64,000 bases of DNA, from positions 372,001-436,000 of the forward strand of contig JAIWZP010000009.1 in the NCBI GenBank assembly GCA_025201375.1, given 5' to 3'. The notes below the pieces were generated by a model. That model was not told the DNA's origin. It searched no databases and worked only from the letters and a program-made list of their open reading frames with translations. The position numbers were made by a program, and so were the translations under genes. Numbering within the stretch: the stretch's first letter is position 1; every line of letters starts with the position of its first letter. Source of the stretch: Gongronella butleri. Lineage: Eukaryota > Mucoromycota > Mucoromycetes > Mucorales > Cunninghamellaceae. This document shows positions 10,675 through 22,499 of this stretch, piece by piece.

Positions 10675-12697
10675 CATTGTCTTTTTTTCCAACAGTCTGG
10701 CATTTTTTTTTTTTTCGGTCCACTTTTTTTTCATTTTCGTGACTCTTGTATGATAATATTCTTCAGTAGACAAAAAAAAAAAAAAAAACAGAGGTACATC
10801 TATTCTTGAGGCAAATGAGACATTGCTGTTGCATGCCAATTAAATACATTAGGCAATACAGCCCTACTTTATTTCCATGCTCTTTCTGATGCTTGCAACA
10901 AGATTGACAAAGATATGCGGTGACGCATCTCTTTCATCCCTTGGCCTAGAATTGTTCAAATCAACAATCAAATGATGTGTCTCGTGCATGGTTGCATTGC
11001 GATCAGACCATGGAGCGTTTTCTGCATGACCCTGCGTCACGACGTTTCTAGCGCAGCGGCACTCCCCAAGTCACATTGGCACACCATTTGCCGGCGCACT
11101 TTTTTAGATGGACAATTAGAGCGCTTTGCCATGCAACCCACATTTTTAAATCGCGCAATTGAGACGATTGCGTGCCTGTTTTGCCTTTTTACGCACTTCC
11201 ACGTGAGCTAAAGGTAGAACAACCGCTTTCTCGGCTTGTGGGGAAGACTAAATTGGTGTGGCATACTTTGAGGGTCAAAGCAATCTCATTTGTACATTCA
11301 TGAAATACAATTTTTGATCATGAGTCATCCATAGATAGACATCGTTTTTCTCAAACCTTGCATGGTGTATTCAATGGCCATTGATAGTCATTGATGTTAG
11401 TTTGGGAACGGTCGATAATCTTGATCAATGAGAATATCACAAATGCATGAGTTTAGTGTTTCTTGATCGTTTGTCAGTCATACGCTCTTAAATTGGACGC
11501 ACATGCGTTGCTTTGAAAAGTATGATACACGTTTTCATGTGCAGAATGAGCCGACTCTTGGGCTGCTGCGATCATTAGATTGCGCGCAATCACTACTGTT
11601 GAAAATCACGGATTTTCCAAGGGGTTCGTCAGCTCGCCACGTCATTCAACCATATGGAAAGCATATATCATTCACCAATAAAAAAGCAATAAAAACCAGA
11701 GGTTGATGGACTGGTTGTCGCTTAAAACACGAAAAGTTGCGAAATTCCGTCACAAGGCAAACTCCACGAATACTGACTGCAGCGTCTTGAAAATTATATC
11801 AACAGAAAGATCATGACTCGATGCGTACGTAGACATTGGTGATCTATGAAAAAAATGGGTTTTGACATGTCTGGCACATTTTCAAAATCAATAATAATTT
11901 TCGACGCGTGATAAACCGCGCCAGTTGTCGAGTTAGACGCGCCTGTTCTTAATTAATCAAACCCATGCACCTGGTGTCCTTCTTGCTAGTGGATGCATCG
12001 GCGCAGTTCTATGAATGCGTTTTTCTCGTGCTATTTGCCTGTAAAGAAAAAGTGAAAATCTCGCAGTGCTCGTGAACCAGCAGATCGATCCTACTCTTTT
12101 TTGGTCTTTTTCGTGGTTTCTCCATTACGATCACTCTTTGTGCAAGTTTGGTCCAATTCTGTTGACCTGATTTTTCAATTTCTGATTTGGGCGTCTGGTA
12201 TCGCCAAATTTTGATTTGCGTGTGTCATTGCCCAATGGCCTGCAACAACTGCAGGTTGGGTTTTCCCTCGGATTTAATAGCTTGCTATTTCATGTTACGG
12301 CTCAAAAAGGAGCTTGGAGGCGCTGGGCGGGCGGAAAAACGTTGATTTTTTGGTTTTTTAAAGAAATTGCTGGCTAAAATTGATATATAGGCCGCATGTC
12401 CGGGAGAGTGGGGTCAATGGATGTTCTAAAGGATGAATGAGAAAATTTCAGAGGTCCACCACTATACATCTTATAACTGGAGTCTGCGAACAGCAGAAGA
12501 AATCACTGCAAAACCAAGAAATGCAAGTTTTCCAGGTGCATGAGCACTGCGGCGGCCAGGGGGTCTCACTTCAAACGCCGCATTTGGCAGGTCCAAATAA
12601 AGAATGTCAGGTCATTTTTTTTTTTTCGTTCCTTGCTTTCCTTTTCTTTGCCCTTTTTCTTTGATCTTACTTGATCGCCTCCCCCCTCTCTTTTTCC
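10675..12697. other. Intergenic region upstream of COX15
   Basis: About 2 kb, AT-rich, with A/T tracts. Only short unrelated ORFs occur. No repeat matching the islands elsewhere was recognised. Confidence 0.4.
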
Positions 12698-14283
12698 ATG
12701 TTCCTTCAACCACTACCTCGCGTGTGTGGGCCTCTGCTTCGTGTGCCCAAGATGATGTGCGCGCAGCCGCTGCGCCCATTCAGTGTGCAAAGCGTCGCCT
12801 CTCGATTTGTGCGCCCTGAGCCGATTTCGTCGTCTATTTCGCAGCCGTTTGTGCGTCGCCTGGTGCCCAAGCGCGCCTTTACGACGACGGTGGACGCCGT
12901 TCAGATGACGAAGCCTGTGGTGGGCCATTGGCTGTATTTTAATGCGGGCCTTGTGTTTTCGATTGTCATTGTGGGCGGTCTGACTCGCTTGACCGAGAGC
13001 GGCCTGTCCATTGTCGAGTGGAATGTGATCTCGGGCATGAAGCCACCACGATCCAACCAGGAATGGCACGACGAGTTTGAAAAGTACAAGCAGTATCCGG
13101 AATACAAGGTGTAAGTTGGCGAAAATGGGCGCGGAAACGGCGGAAAACGCGAAAGAACGGAACCCAGGCACCCGGCGCGGCTTTGCGGGGGAGGGGGGTG
13201 AAACTACGCTTTGGCCCGCCCCCTGGCACCGCCCCCGGCAAAATAGGTTGATTGGGCCTATTTCTCACCATTTTTTTTTAAAAAAAAAAATTCGACAGGC
13301 TCAATCGCCACATGACGCTGGATGAATTCAAAAACATCTTTTACTGGGAATGGTCGCACCGCATGATTGGCCGCTTCATTGGCGCCACATTCATCCTGCC
13401 AGGCTTGTTTTTCGCGTCGCGCGGCTACATGACGCGTCGCGTCGCCAAGCAGGTCTTTGGCATCTCGTGTGTGCTTGGTTTCCAGGTAAACAGCAAAGGC
13501 GCCCATCGCGTTTGCCACGCGTCATGCACGACTCGAAGCACGACTGACGCGTCTTTTTTTTGGCAGGGCTTCATGGGTTGGTACATGGTGAAATCTGGCT
13601 TGTCCGAGGCATTGATGAAGGAGGTGGGCGCGGTGCCGCGTGTGAGCCAATATCGTCTGACGGCGCACTTTGCGACGGCGCTTTTGATTTATGGATCGAC
13701 GATTTTCGTGGCTGCGGATATTTTGCGCCAGCACAAGCTTGCGACCGGCACGTATCCCAAGGAGGTGGCTTCCATGCTCAACAATCCAATGCTCAAGCGC
13801 TTCAGGCTGCTGACACACTCACTTGCGCTGCTTCTGACGGTGACGGCGCTGTCGGGTGGCCTTGTGGCGGGATTGGATGCCGGCATGATCTACAACGAGT
13901 GGCCCAAGATGGGCGAAGGGTTCATCCCGCCCACGCAGGAATTGTGGTCGGACCACTATGTCAAGCCCAACGACAAGGGCAAATGGCGCAATCTGCTTGA
14001 AAACCCTACAACCGTGCAATTCGACCACCGCACCTTAGCGGAGACCTCGGCCGTCGCCGTCACCGCCCTCTGGCTCTACTCGCGCCGCCTGCCCTTGCCA
14101 CAAAACGCACGAAACGCCGTCAATGCCCTCATGGCCGCTGCATCGCTCCAGGTCGCCCTCGGCATCTCCACTCTCATCTACATGGTCCCCATCGAGCTTG
14201 CCGCGGCCCACCAGGGCGGTGCCCTGTGCCTCCTCACATCGAGCTACTGGCTCATCCACGCCCTGCGCCGCGTCCCCATCTAA
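12698..14283 (+). CDS. COX15: Heme A synthase, mitochondrial inner membrane (COX15)
   Basis: Exons 12698..13110, 13299..13485 and 13567..14283 join to 438 residues. The first about 60 residues are Arg/Ser-rich without acidic residues until PE, fitting a mitochondrial transit peptide. Family landmarks are GGLTRLTESGLSIVEWNVISG, PEYKVLNRHMTLDEFK, IFYWEWSHRMIGR, GFMGWYMVKSGL, RLTAHFATALLIY, GLVAGLDAG-IYNEWPKMGE, FDHRTLAETSAV and LAAAHQGGALCLL, including the conserved heme-ligand histidines. The enzyme hydroxylates heme O to heme A for cytochrome c oxidase. The start at 12698 is the first ATG in this frame after a pyrimidine-rich leader. Intron 1 (188 bp) and intron 2 (81 bp) carry T/A runs. Confidence 0.96.
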
Positions 14284-16519
14284 TTGGAGACCCTTTTTTG
14301 TTTTTTGTTTTTTTTTCAAAAAAAAAAAAAGAACAGCCATTCATACCTCTACATTTGCCATTGATAGACAGCGGAATAAAAAAGTAAATTATTTAGCCAT
14401 CTCAAAAAAAGAGATAGAAAAAGATTAGCCTGGTAAAATTGGCCAATCTGGTCCATTGACAGCGTGGGCATGCTGTCATCTATCGCATTGACTCGATCAT
14501 ATGCTTCCTACACTTCTTTGTGCTCATTATACCCTTCACGCCTCATGCAAGATCAATGTTTCCAACAGTCGTTTGACTACGGATTGGTTCGCTTTTTCTC
14601 TCTTTTTTTCGATTTTTGGGTCTGAGACACATTTTTTATCCCATTTTCTTATTTTCTTATGCCATTGGGTCCTGGACCCCGCTGCCACGACGAACTCAGC
14701 AATGTACAAGAAAATGATTTAGCCAGGAGGAATGGCAAGATAAGCTTGATTTGCATGTTTGCGCCTTTGTCAAGATGAAAATGGTCCATTTTTGATCATT
14801 GACAGCGTGGGCGCCGATCCCGAGTGCATGGCCGTGTCCCCCGCAGCCAATGAGAGCGCGCCGACATTTTTCATGTGCTTGCCGCGCCATGCCAATCGGC
14901 GCCATTTGCCCCAAAAATTGCATGTGCTTACGACTTTTTGCCTTTTTCTTGGGGAAAGGCCATGACAAACACCTTGCAAGTCAAAAAGCGCGTCCGTTGT
15001 ATCATATAAATACAAGGCGCGTCAATGATGTCTGGGCCAGCGCTTTTTTCTTTTTTTTTCGATTTTCGCCATTTCCCCCCTTTTTTTTCTTTTTTCTTTT
15101 TTTTTTTTTTTTTTTTTTTTTTTTCTTGCGGACTCGTCATCCATTCTCTTTTTTAATTGACTTTTTGGGCGCTGTCATCTCACTCTCCCATGGCGCTTGT
15201 GAATTGAGCTATTTTAATCTAGTTCAACTCTTTTTTTTTTTGGATTCTTCCTTTGAATATCCTGACTTGAGGTAAGAAAATCCAGTGACACCTTTCATTT
15301 TAATGTTGCACGAAGACGAGGAATGAAATCGATCTCAACGAGCGACATCTTGGATTGCACGGATGAGCATCGATGTGCATCCGATGGATGATTTGGGCGC
15401 ATCCAGGCGTCATCTCAGCACAATCAACATACCATGACGACTCGTTTGCCATGTCATCGTCTTGTTCACATGCAGAGACGTCGCGCATCGCCCCTTGGCG
15501 CACAATAGATCACGACAGATTCACGACAGATCACTACCGATTCGCGATCAACGACACAAAACGCAACAAAACGAGGTTTACCGCTATTTTTGTGTGTCCT
15601 TGGTTCACACAATTCATTTGCAACCGCTTGCACTTGCGACAAAAATGGATAGTCTTCATTTTACACGTCTGCGCCCCCACGACCATGGGTGCGGGACCAT
15701 GAACTTGGGGGGAGTTGCACCAAACTTCCAAGGAGCTTGCCCAATTTATCCGCCGTGCCGCCGCCTTGGTCACGCTAGCTTCCTTTGGCATGGCCTCTTG
15801 ACGCTCAATGTTTGGCAAACAACTCGTGTGCCCCTGGCAGATCCGGTTACTGGCGCTCCATTTTTGATTTTTTGATTTTTTTTGAAAAGGACACGCCAGT
15901 GACGCGATCTGACGAGGCGGCACACGATGTTGATAGACAACGAGGGCCAATGACGGCCGTTGAAGCAAAGAAAGCGTAAGGGGAAAACAAAAAAAGGCAT
16001 CAGGCAAAAAAAAGCAAGGTTTAATGAAAAAAAAGAGTCACTAATACAACAAAATGAGTAAAGATTAAGAGAAGAAAAAATAGCCAAGTAACATAGTAGC
16101 ACGTAGAATGGGGGAGAAAGACGAAGAGAAAATGGAAAGAATACAACAAGAAGTAATGGAAATAAAGAGAAAAGAGTTTGAAAAAGGGGCAACAGGATGG
16201 CAAAAGAAGGCAAAGGGAAGGAAGGTGAAGGAATTGGATCAGATAGAATACAACAATGTAATCAAAAAAAAAAAATCAAGGATGATGCTTCATCAAGAAG
16301 GTGAAGAGAAGAAAAGTACAACAATGGGGGAAAGGGTGATCAGGAAATCTAACAAAAGGGATATATAATATGTAGATTGCAAAAAGGAAAAAGAAAAGAA
16401 AAAAGAATGGATTGGGAAGTGAACAAAACAAGAGAAGGGAAGGGGGAACATGACCGAAATGACAAAAAAAAAAGGGAATGGTGTCAATCAGTGTTCAAAA
16501 AGAAAGGAATCGAGGGCGT
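14284..16519. other. Intergenic region between COX15 and the first giant membrane-protein gene (convergent)
   Basis: About 2.2 kb between two converging genes. It has long T tracts (about 15091-15124) and a purine-rich stretch from 16020 to 16490. No gene was recognised. Confidence 0.4.
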
Positions 16520-19500
16520 TTATCGCACCAAGAGAGGACGAGGGGCGTCCGTTGGCAAGACGACGTAGCGCTTGAATGGCCAGAGGCCGTTCTTGGTGGT
16601 GGTAGTCGACGAGGAGCCATCGGCGGGCGAGGTGTCCTTGCTTTCAGCAGGGGCGGTGGTGGTGGGCTTGTTGTCCGAGGAGCCCGAGTCCGCCGAGGGC
16701 GTGGCCTTGACGTCCGAGGTGGCAGCAGGGGCGCTGCTGGAAGCAGTGGCAGGGTTCTTGCCGCCCATGGCCATGGTCAATGCCTTGGCCAAGCTGTCAG
16801 CAGAGCTGTCACTGGTGCTGTTGTAGTTGGTGCCGCCAAGAGGAAGGTCCAGGCCGCCGAGATCCAATTGCAATTCCATGGGCACGTCGTTCTGGTAATA
16901 GTAGAACGCCGCACCGTAGCCACTGGAGCCGCCGACCAACGTAGTGATGTTCTGCTGCACCTGGAGCACCTTCTTGGGCGCGACAAGCACTTCAGCCAAT
17001 TGAAGGATGCTGGCGTCAATGGCGACATCCCACTGGGAACAGGTATTTTGGCCACCGGCAGGAACAGAGCAGGAGCTAGGAATGCTGTCAATGTGACCAA
17101 CCTTGAATTGACCAGAAGCGCCATTAAAGAACACCTCGGCCTTGACCTATGAATCGCAAATAAAGAAAAAAAAAAGAAAACAATAGGATAAGAAACGCGT
17201 GAAAAAGCAAAAAAAATAAAAAATAAAAAGACGCGTCGCGTCGCGTCTCGGAAAAAAAGACTTACGCCAGTCAGGATATACTCGGTGGCAAAGGTGTTGC
17301 GGAGCGTGACCTTAGACGTGCTCTTCTTGCTGATGAGGCCGCTGAGCGTCATGGTGACTTCAATGCCGACAATCAGATTGGCCTGGATGCCGTTCATGGT
17401 CGTGGCCAATTGCACACTCGAGAAGGCAGGCTGCAGCGACGCGATCTTTGTCGAGTCTTGCGTGCCAACAATGGTCAAAGGCACCTGCGCATTGGTCAAA
17501 TAGTCGCTGAACAATTGGCCAATGACATTGGTCGCGCCAGCAAGATGGAAGATGGCGTCAAAGGTGTTGTTGCCGGGCTTGATCGATACGTCTGTACGTG
17601 AAAAAGAAAAAAAAAAAAAAAAAAAAAAAGGAAAAAAAATGAGATCTCGATGACTTCGAAGATTACGACCACCAATTCGCCCTTACTAGAGAGGAAGACC
17701 TGGCCAACTTGCGAGCCATCCTTGGTCTTGGCCGTAAAGTTGATGTCGCCGACAATAATGGTGATTTGAGACGGGTTGTTAAAGGCGACCTTGGTGTTGA
17801 CAAGGACATAATCCTTTGTACCGCCAGCAATGACGAGGCTCAAAATCTGCGTCTGGCCGCCAAAGTTGTTGAGGCCAGCCATGGTCGTGGTGACGTCAAA
17901 GGTGATGTTGTTCAGCTGCAGGTTACCAATGGCGGTCTGAGTCAGGGCATTGGACGAGCCAGCAAGCTCAAACGAGCCATTGGCGCTCTTGGTCAGCACC
18001 GTCAGGAAGCCAGCAAAGAGATCGTGAGCACCGCCATACACCTCAAAGGGAACATTGGAGAATTGCGTCGTGACAATGCCGGTTTGGTCGGTCGTGGCCT
18101 TTTGCGTGGGCACAGACAGGTGCGCCATCTTGTGGCTCTGAACCTCGGCATCAACCTCCATCGACAATTGAGTAACACCAAGAGGGAAGCCAAAGGGATT
18201 CTTGAGTTGTGCTTGCACCTATTGAGGAAAAAAAAAAAGAATTGGGAAGAAAAACGTGTCAATTTCGCGTATTTTTTCTTTTTTTTTTTTTTTTTTTTTT
18301 TTTTACCTTGGTCGAGCTGGCCGAGGGGCTCCAAGCATCCTTGGTAAAGTCGAGCTGCATGTCGAGCATGGTAATGGACGGGATAAGCGTGGGCTTCTCC
18401 TTGGGACCGGGCATAATGACATTTTGGATAGTCAAGGTCTTGAAGGCATTGGTGAGCCATTGAACCTGGCCCTGAGGACCGCTGGCAGACACACCCTTGA
18501 CATCGACGAGGGTGTCCTTGGCAGCCAAGTAGTTCTCAAACACCTGAGTGACAGCATCAAGGCCTTCTTGCGTCGTTTGGGGAATTAGGCGACCAGTCAT
18601 GTTGACATTGGACTTGGCGGCGGGCGCAAAGTTGCCGGGCGACGCACCAAGAGGACCCAATTCAGTGTCCTTGTAGTAGGCGGCAAAGTTCACCGATTGC
18701 AGGCTGAAACCGACTTGCGACGGGTTGTCAATCGTCGTGGACGCCGTCAAAGTGATGCCACCAGCAGGGTCATTGGAAGGCAAGTTGAACGAGTTGATCA
18801 CAACGTCGTCCTTGAAGCCATTGCAGCCCTTGATGGTCACAAACTGGATGGAGGAAAAAAAAAAAAAAGAGTGAGGTTTTTGTGTCAAAAATACGAATAT
18901 TTTTTTTATACCTTGTCCATCTTGATGCCGGTGAACGTGAAGCCAAGAGCAGTGACAGCGACATTGTCCGAGTAGATTTCCCATTCAAAGCCCGGGTTGT
19001 TGATCATGTAGGCGGCAAAGTTCTCCATGGCGGCGCCATCAGTGATGACAAAGTTGGAGGGGACGTCGAATTGCGCGCCCTGGCCTGCAACGGTGGTGAT
19101 GTCGGGCATCGTGGCGGTACCAATCTGCTTGCCTTGGAAGCGCACGGACAGAGGACCGGGGAAAGCAATGGTGGCCTTCATGGGACCGGCATTGGTGATG
19201 GAACCCTTGAAAAAAAAAAGAAAAAGAAAAGAGATGCGCGTTAATACCTGGCTTTTTCACGCGCCTGCTGCGTTATGATACGCTACGCGCGCTTTTTTTT
19301 CGCGTTTTTTGCAATTTTTGCAATTTTTTTTTTTGCATTTTCTTTCGATTTTGTTGGTTACCTTCATTTGGACCTTGGCGTTGTTCTCGGTGGGGTCAGA
19401 CAAGAGGAGGGTGTCAAAGCCAAGCTTGGCGCCATTGACAATGGCTTGGACAATGGGCTGGCCGACAATGGGGATGAGGCGCGTGATGGTCCAATCGGAC

Positions 19501-22499
19501 TTGACGGGGACGTTGTTTTGAGCAAAGGCGAGCTGCGTGACATAGTCACCGACTTGCAGACCCGTGTCCAGGTTGAGGTTGACAATGAGCTTGGTAGCCG
19601 CTTGCATGACAAACGACGAAATGTTGAAAGTCTCAAAGATGGCGGGATCGGGCGACACATCCTGTTGACCCTGGATGTGGAAGCCGCCCATGCCAAGCAG
19701 GGCATCGAGAGGACGCGTGTCAAGACCAGCATCAACGGCGAGATCGCGCATCAAGAGAGCCAAAGCGGCGGGTTCCATGTTCATCGACATGCTCAAGGCT
19801 TGCGACGTGGACACGGCCTTGCCGCGGGCGACAAACGGATTGCTGCTGATGTCTTGGTTGATGTTGCCGACGGGCATGCCCTTGTAGGTAGCCGCCGAGA
19901 TGATCTTGGTGACAGCCATGCCAGCAGTAAAGGGATTGTTCATATTGACGGCAACAGACACCGTGGACGTTTGGGCGGAATCAGGCAACACCTCGAGGTT
20001 GGCGCTCTGCACAAGCTGCGTGGTCAGACCAGGAAGCGTCGTCTGGATGTTGATGGCCTTGAATGCATTCACAAGCGAAGCAATGCTTGTCGACTTGTCA
20101 AAACCGGCAATAGACGTGGAAGAATTCTTGCCCTCGACAAACGACGCCAACATGTTCTTGCCGTCTTGCGACGAATTCGGGTCAAACGTGGCCACAGCCG
20201 TCACGCTGTTCTGGCCGCGCTGCAGCGTCAAGTTGTTCAAAGCCGCCGTGCCAACGTGCGAGGAGCCAGCAAACATGTTGAAAACAACATCACCGACAGA
20301 CATGCTGAAATCGGACGGATTGCCCATGCCAACGCCAATGTTGAGCAAAAGACCTTGCTGCGTGCCGCCCGTCATGTCAACAGCGCCAATGGTGGTGGGC
20401 GTGTTGTTCAAGAATTGCAGACCGTGCAAAGACGTGCCAACGTTGAACGTGACGCCGCCAAGCGTGATGTTGCCAATGGGCGTGGACGTCTTGGTCGTGG
20501 CCACACCAGAAACATTGAAGCTGTACACATTGGACGCCGTCAAGTCGTAAGTGTATTGATCAAACACAGGCTCCATGCCAGAAATGCCCTGAAGCGTGCC
20601 TTGATTGATGCCAAATTGGAGCTTGCCTGCCTTTTGGTCGCTCTGAGATGCGACCCAGGGGACAACCAATTGCGAGAAATTGCCGCCTTGCGACGCACCG
20701 CTGGCAGGAGCATCCAAGGTGATGTTTTGCGTCACCTAATGACAATGATTGAAAAAAATGAAAAAATGAGTCAGAATTAAAGAGATCGAGTTTTTTTTTT
20801 TCTTCTTTTTTCTTACCTCGTAGATGTCCAGGGAGAAACCAAAGGGAATGCTAAAGTTGGCAAGGACGTTGGGCGCCGTGAGCGAGGGAGCATAAGGGTT
20901 TTGCGCATTAAAGGCTAGGTCAAGGTAGCCCATGCTGACGCCATGGATGATGTTGAGCGGACCACCCTGGTTTTGCAGGCCAACGTTCAACGTGAGCGAC
21001 GTGAACGCGGACGAGAGCCAATTGACCGTGTTGACGCCATCAGGCGCGCACGAGAGACCAACAGCCGACGTTTGCGCAACGCCGCCAGAAACATAGGTCG
21101 AGAACATTTGGCCAACCTTGTCAAGATCAGCCGGGTTCGTCAGAGGCTGAATCACACCCTTGAGGTTGATAGGGTTGTCGCCGCCAGAAAGCGTGACATT
21201 GGTGCCCTGGACATTGCCCAAGTTGACACCCTATGAATTGCAAAAAAAAAAAAAAAAAAAAAAAAAGAGGGGAGGGATGAGAAAAGCCTGTCGCGACGCG
21301 TCGCGTTCGTGCTTTATTGTGTATTTTTCTTTTTTTTTCCTTACTTGGTAGCCAATGCGCAGGTTGATGGTGCCGAGCTGGACGCTGATGGGCGAGGGGC
21401 TGTTCATCAGCGTGCCAAGTTCGACGGCAATGCCCGTGTTGTTGGGGCCATTGGAGGGCAAATTGAAGGTTTGGATCTTGACGTTCTTAAAGCCGCCCAT
21501 GCCTGATGGAAAAAAAAAAAGTAAGAATTGGAGTGAGCAATCAAGCTGCAGGACGAATTCGCGCATTCTCGCGCGAGGCGCTGCGAATGGCAAAAGGGCG
21601 CGCGATTGCCAAATTTGGCATTTTTAGGCGTACCTGGGATGCTGATGGTCTTGTCCATGTTCACAGTAGCGGATCTAATAAACAATAAATAAATAAAATG
21701 CATCAGACCACATGATCATGGCCAATTGACAGATTTTTTGCGAGAGCTTGATCTACTAACCTTCCCCTGCATGACGAAAAAAAGAAAAAAAAAAGGAAAA
21801 AAAAAAACGCGACACGTGTGAGTGGCCATGACTTGCAATGGAACAAATTATTTCTTTTGTGTCTTACAGCGCGTGAACGTCAGCCTTGGTCGACAACTTC
21901 CAGTCAAAGCTGTCCAAGGCAAGCATGTCCTTGGAAAAGGCGGCAAAGAAGGTCTCGTCTTGGATGTTGAAGATGGTGTCAGCCTTGAGATTGCCAGAGC
22001 CGCCGGCAATGTTGGTGTCGGGCAAATTGACCTGGCCAAGCAGCGTGTCATTGTAGTAAACGTTGACGGGATTGTGGAAATTGATTGAGGCGCTAAAAGG
22101 ACCGGTGTTGGACAAACCAGAGTCCATTTGCATGAAGAATTGCTTTTGAATGTCGATGGTCTCACGCTTTTGCGCGCCGGACGCCGAGGCGGGCGGGCTG
22201 AACGTGATCACGGCCGCATTCAAGTTGATGTTTGCCTGATTGACAAGCGATTGACAAATCATGGGATAAAAGACAAAGACCATCAGACAGACAACGACAA
22301 TGACAACGATTGCACTGATCACACCGCAGGTGATCAGAAACTTCTTGTTCTTGTACAATGGCTTCTTGGGTGGTGGAGGGGGCTTTTCAGAGTATTCTTC
22401 CATCATGTCATCTTCGATGCTGCGTTCGCGCGCATTGTGATAATATTCATCCTGCGCATTGACAGCGAGCGCGTCGTGGTCGACGTGTTGCGTTGCCAT
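16520..22499 (-). CDS. Giant type II membrane protein with tandem LEA_2/DUF3712-like domains (Tag1-like), paralogue A
   Basis: Eleven exons: 21868..22499, 21761..21766, 21634..21674, 21345..21502, 20817..21230, 19362..20735, 18912..19205, 18307..18843, 17687..18218, 17266..17591, 16520..17146. They join in one frame to 1646 residues. The N-terminus is cytosolic (about 50 residues, acidic, then PPPPPKKP), followed by one membrane span at about 54-78 (FLITCGVISAIVVIVVVCLM). The rest is a large lumenal or extracellular part made of repeated beta-type modules marked by NPS/SPS followed by a G-V/I-x-F pattern (NPSQVGFSLQSVNF, NPSDFSMSVGDVVF, SPSPISVQLGTINL, NPSQITIIVGDINF). The C-terminus is Ser/Thr-rich and disordered. 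The architecture matches the fungal Tag1-type vacuolar membrane proteins, which is a family-level inference. A 6-nt exon is required for continuity with paralogue B. Confidence 0.85.
21761..21766 (-). other. Six-nucleotide microexon of the giant membrane-protein gene
   Basis: GGGAAG between a CATGCAG acceptor and a GTTAGT donor. It completes ...HA-LGR-SATVNMDK, which aligns with ...SA-IGR-TATVTVDK encoded without a microexon in the paralogue at 34983/35059. Confidence 0.7.

Noticed and set aside
17230..17256. Recurrent ACGCGTC words as MCB (MBF) promoter elements
   Set aside because: The word is common in introns, exons and repeats alike, so it looks compositional rather than regulatory.
19275..20780. 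501-codon plus-strand frame
   Set aside because: It lies antisense to exon 6 of giant paralogue A. Its Arg/His/Val-rich composition is the shadow of the real exon.
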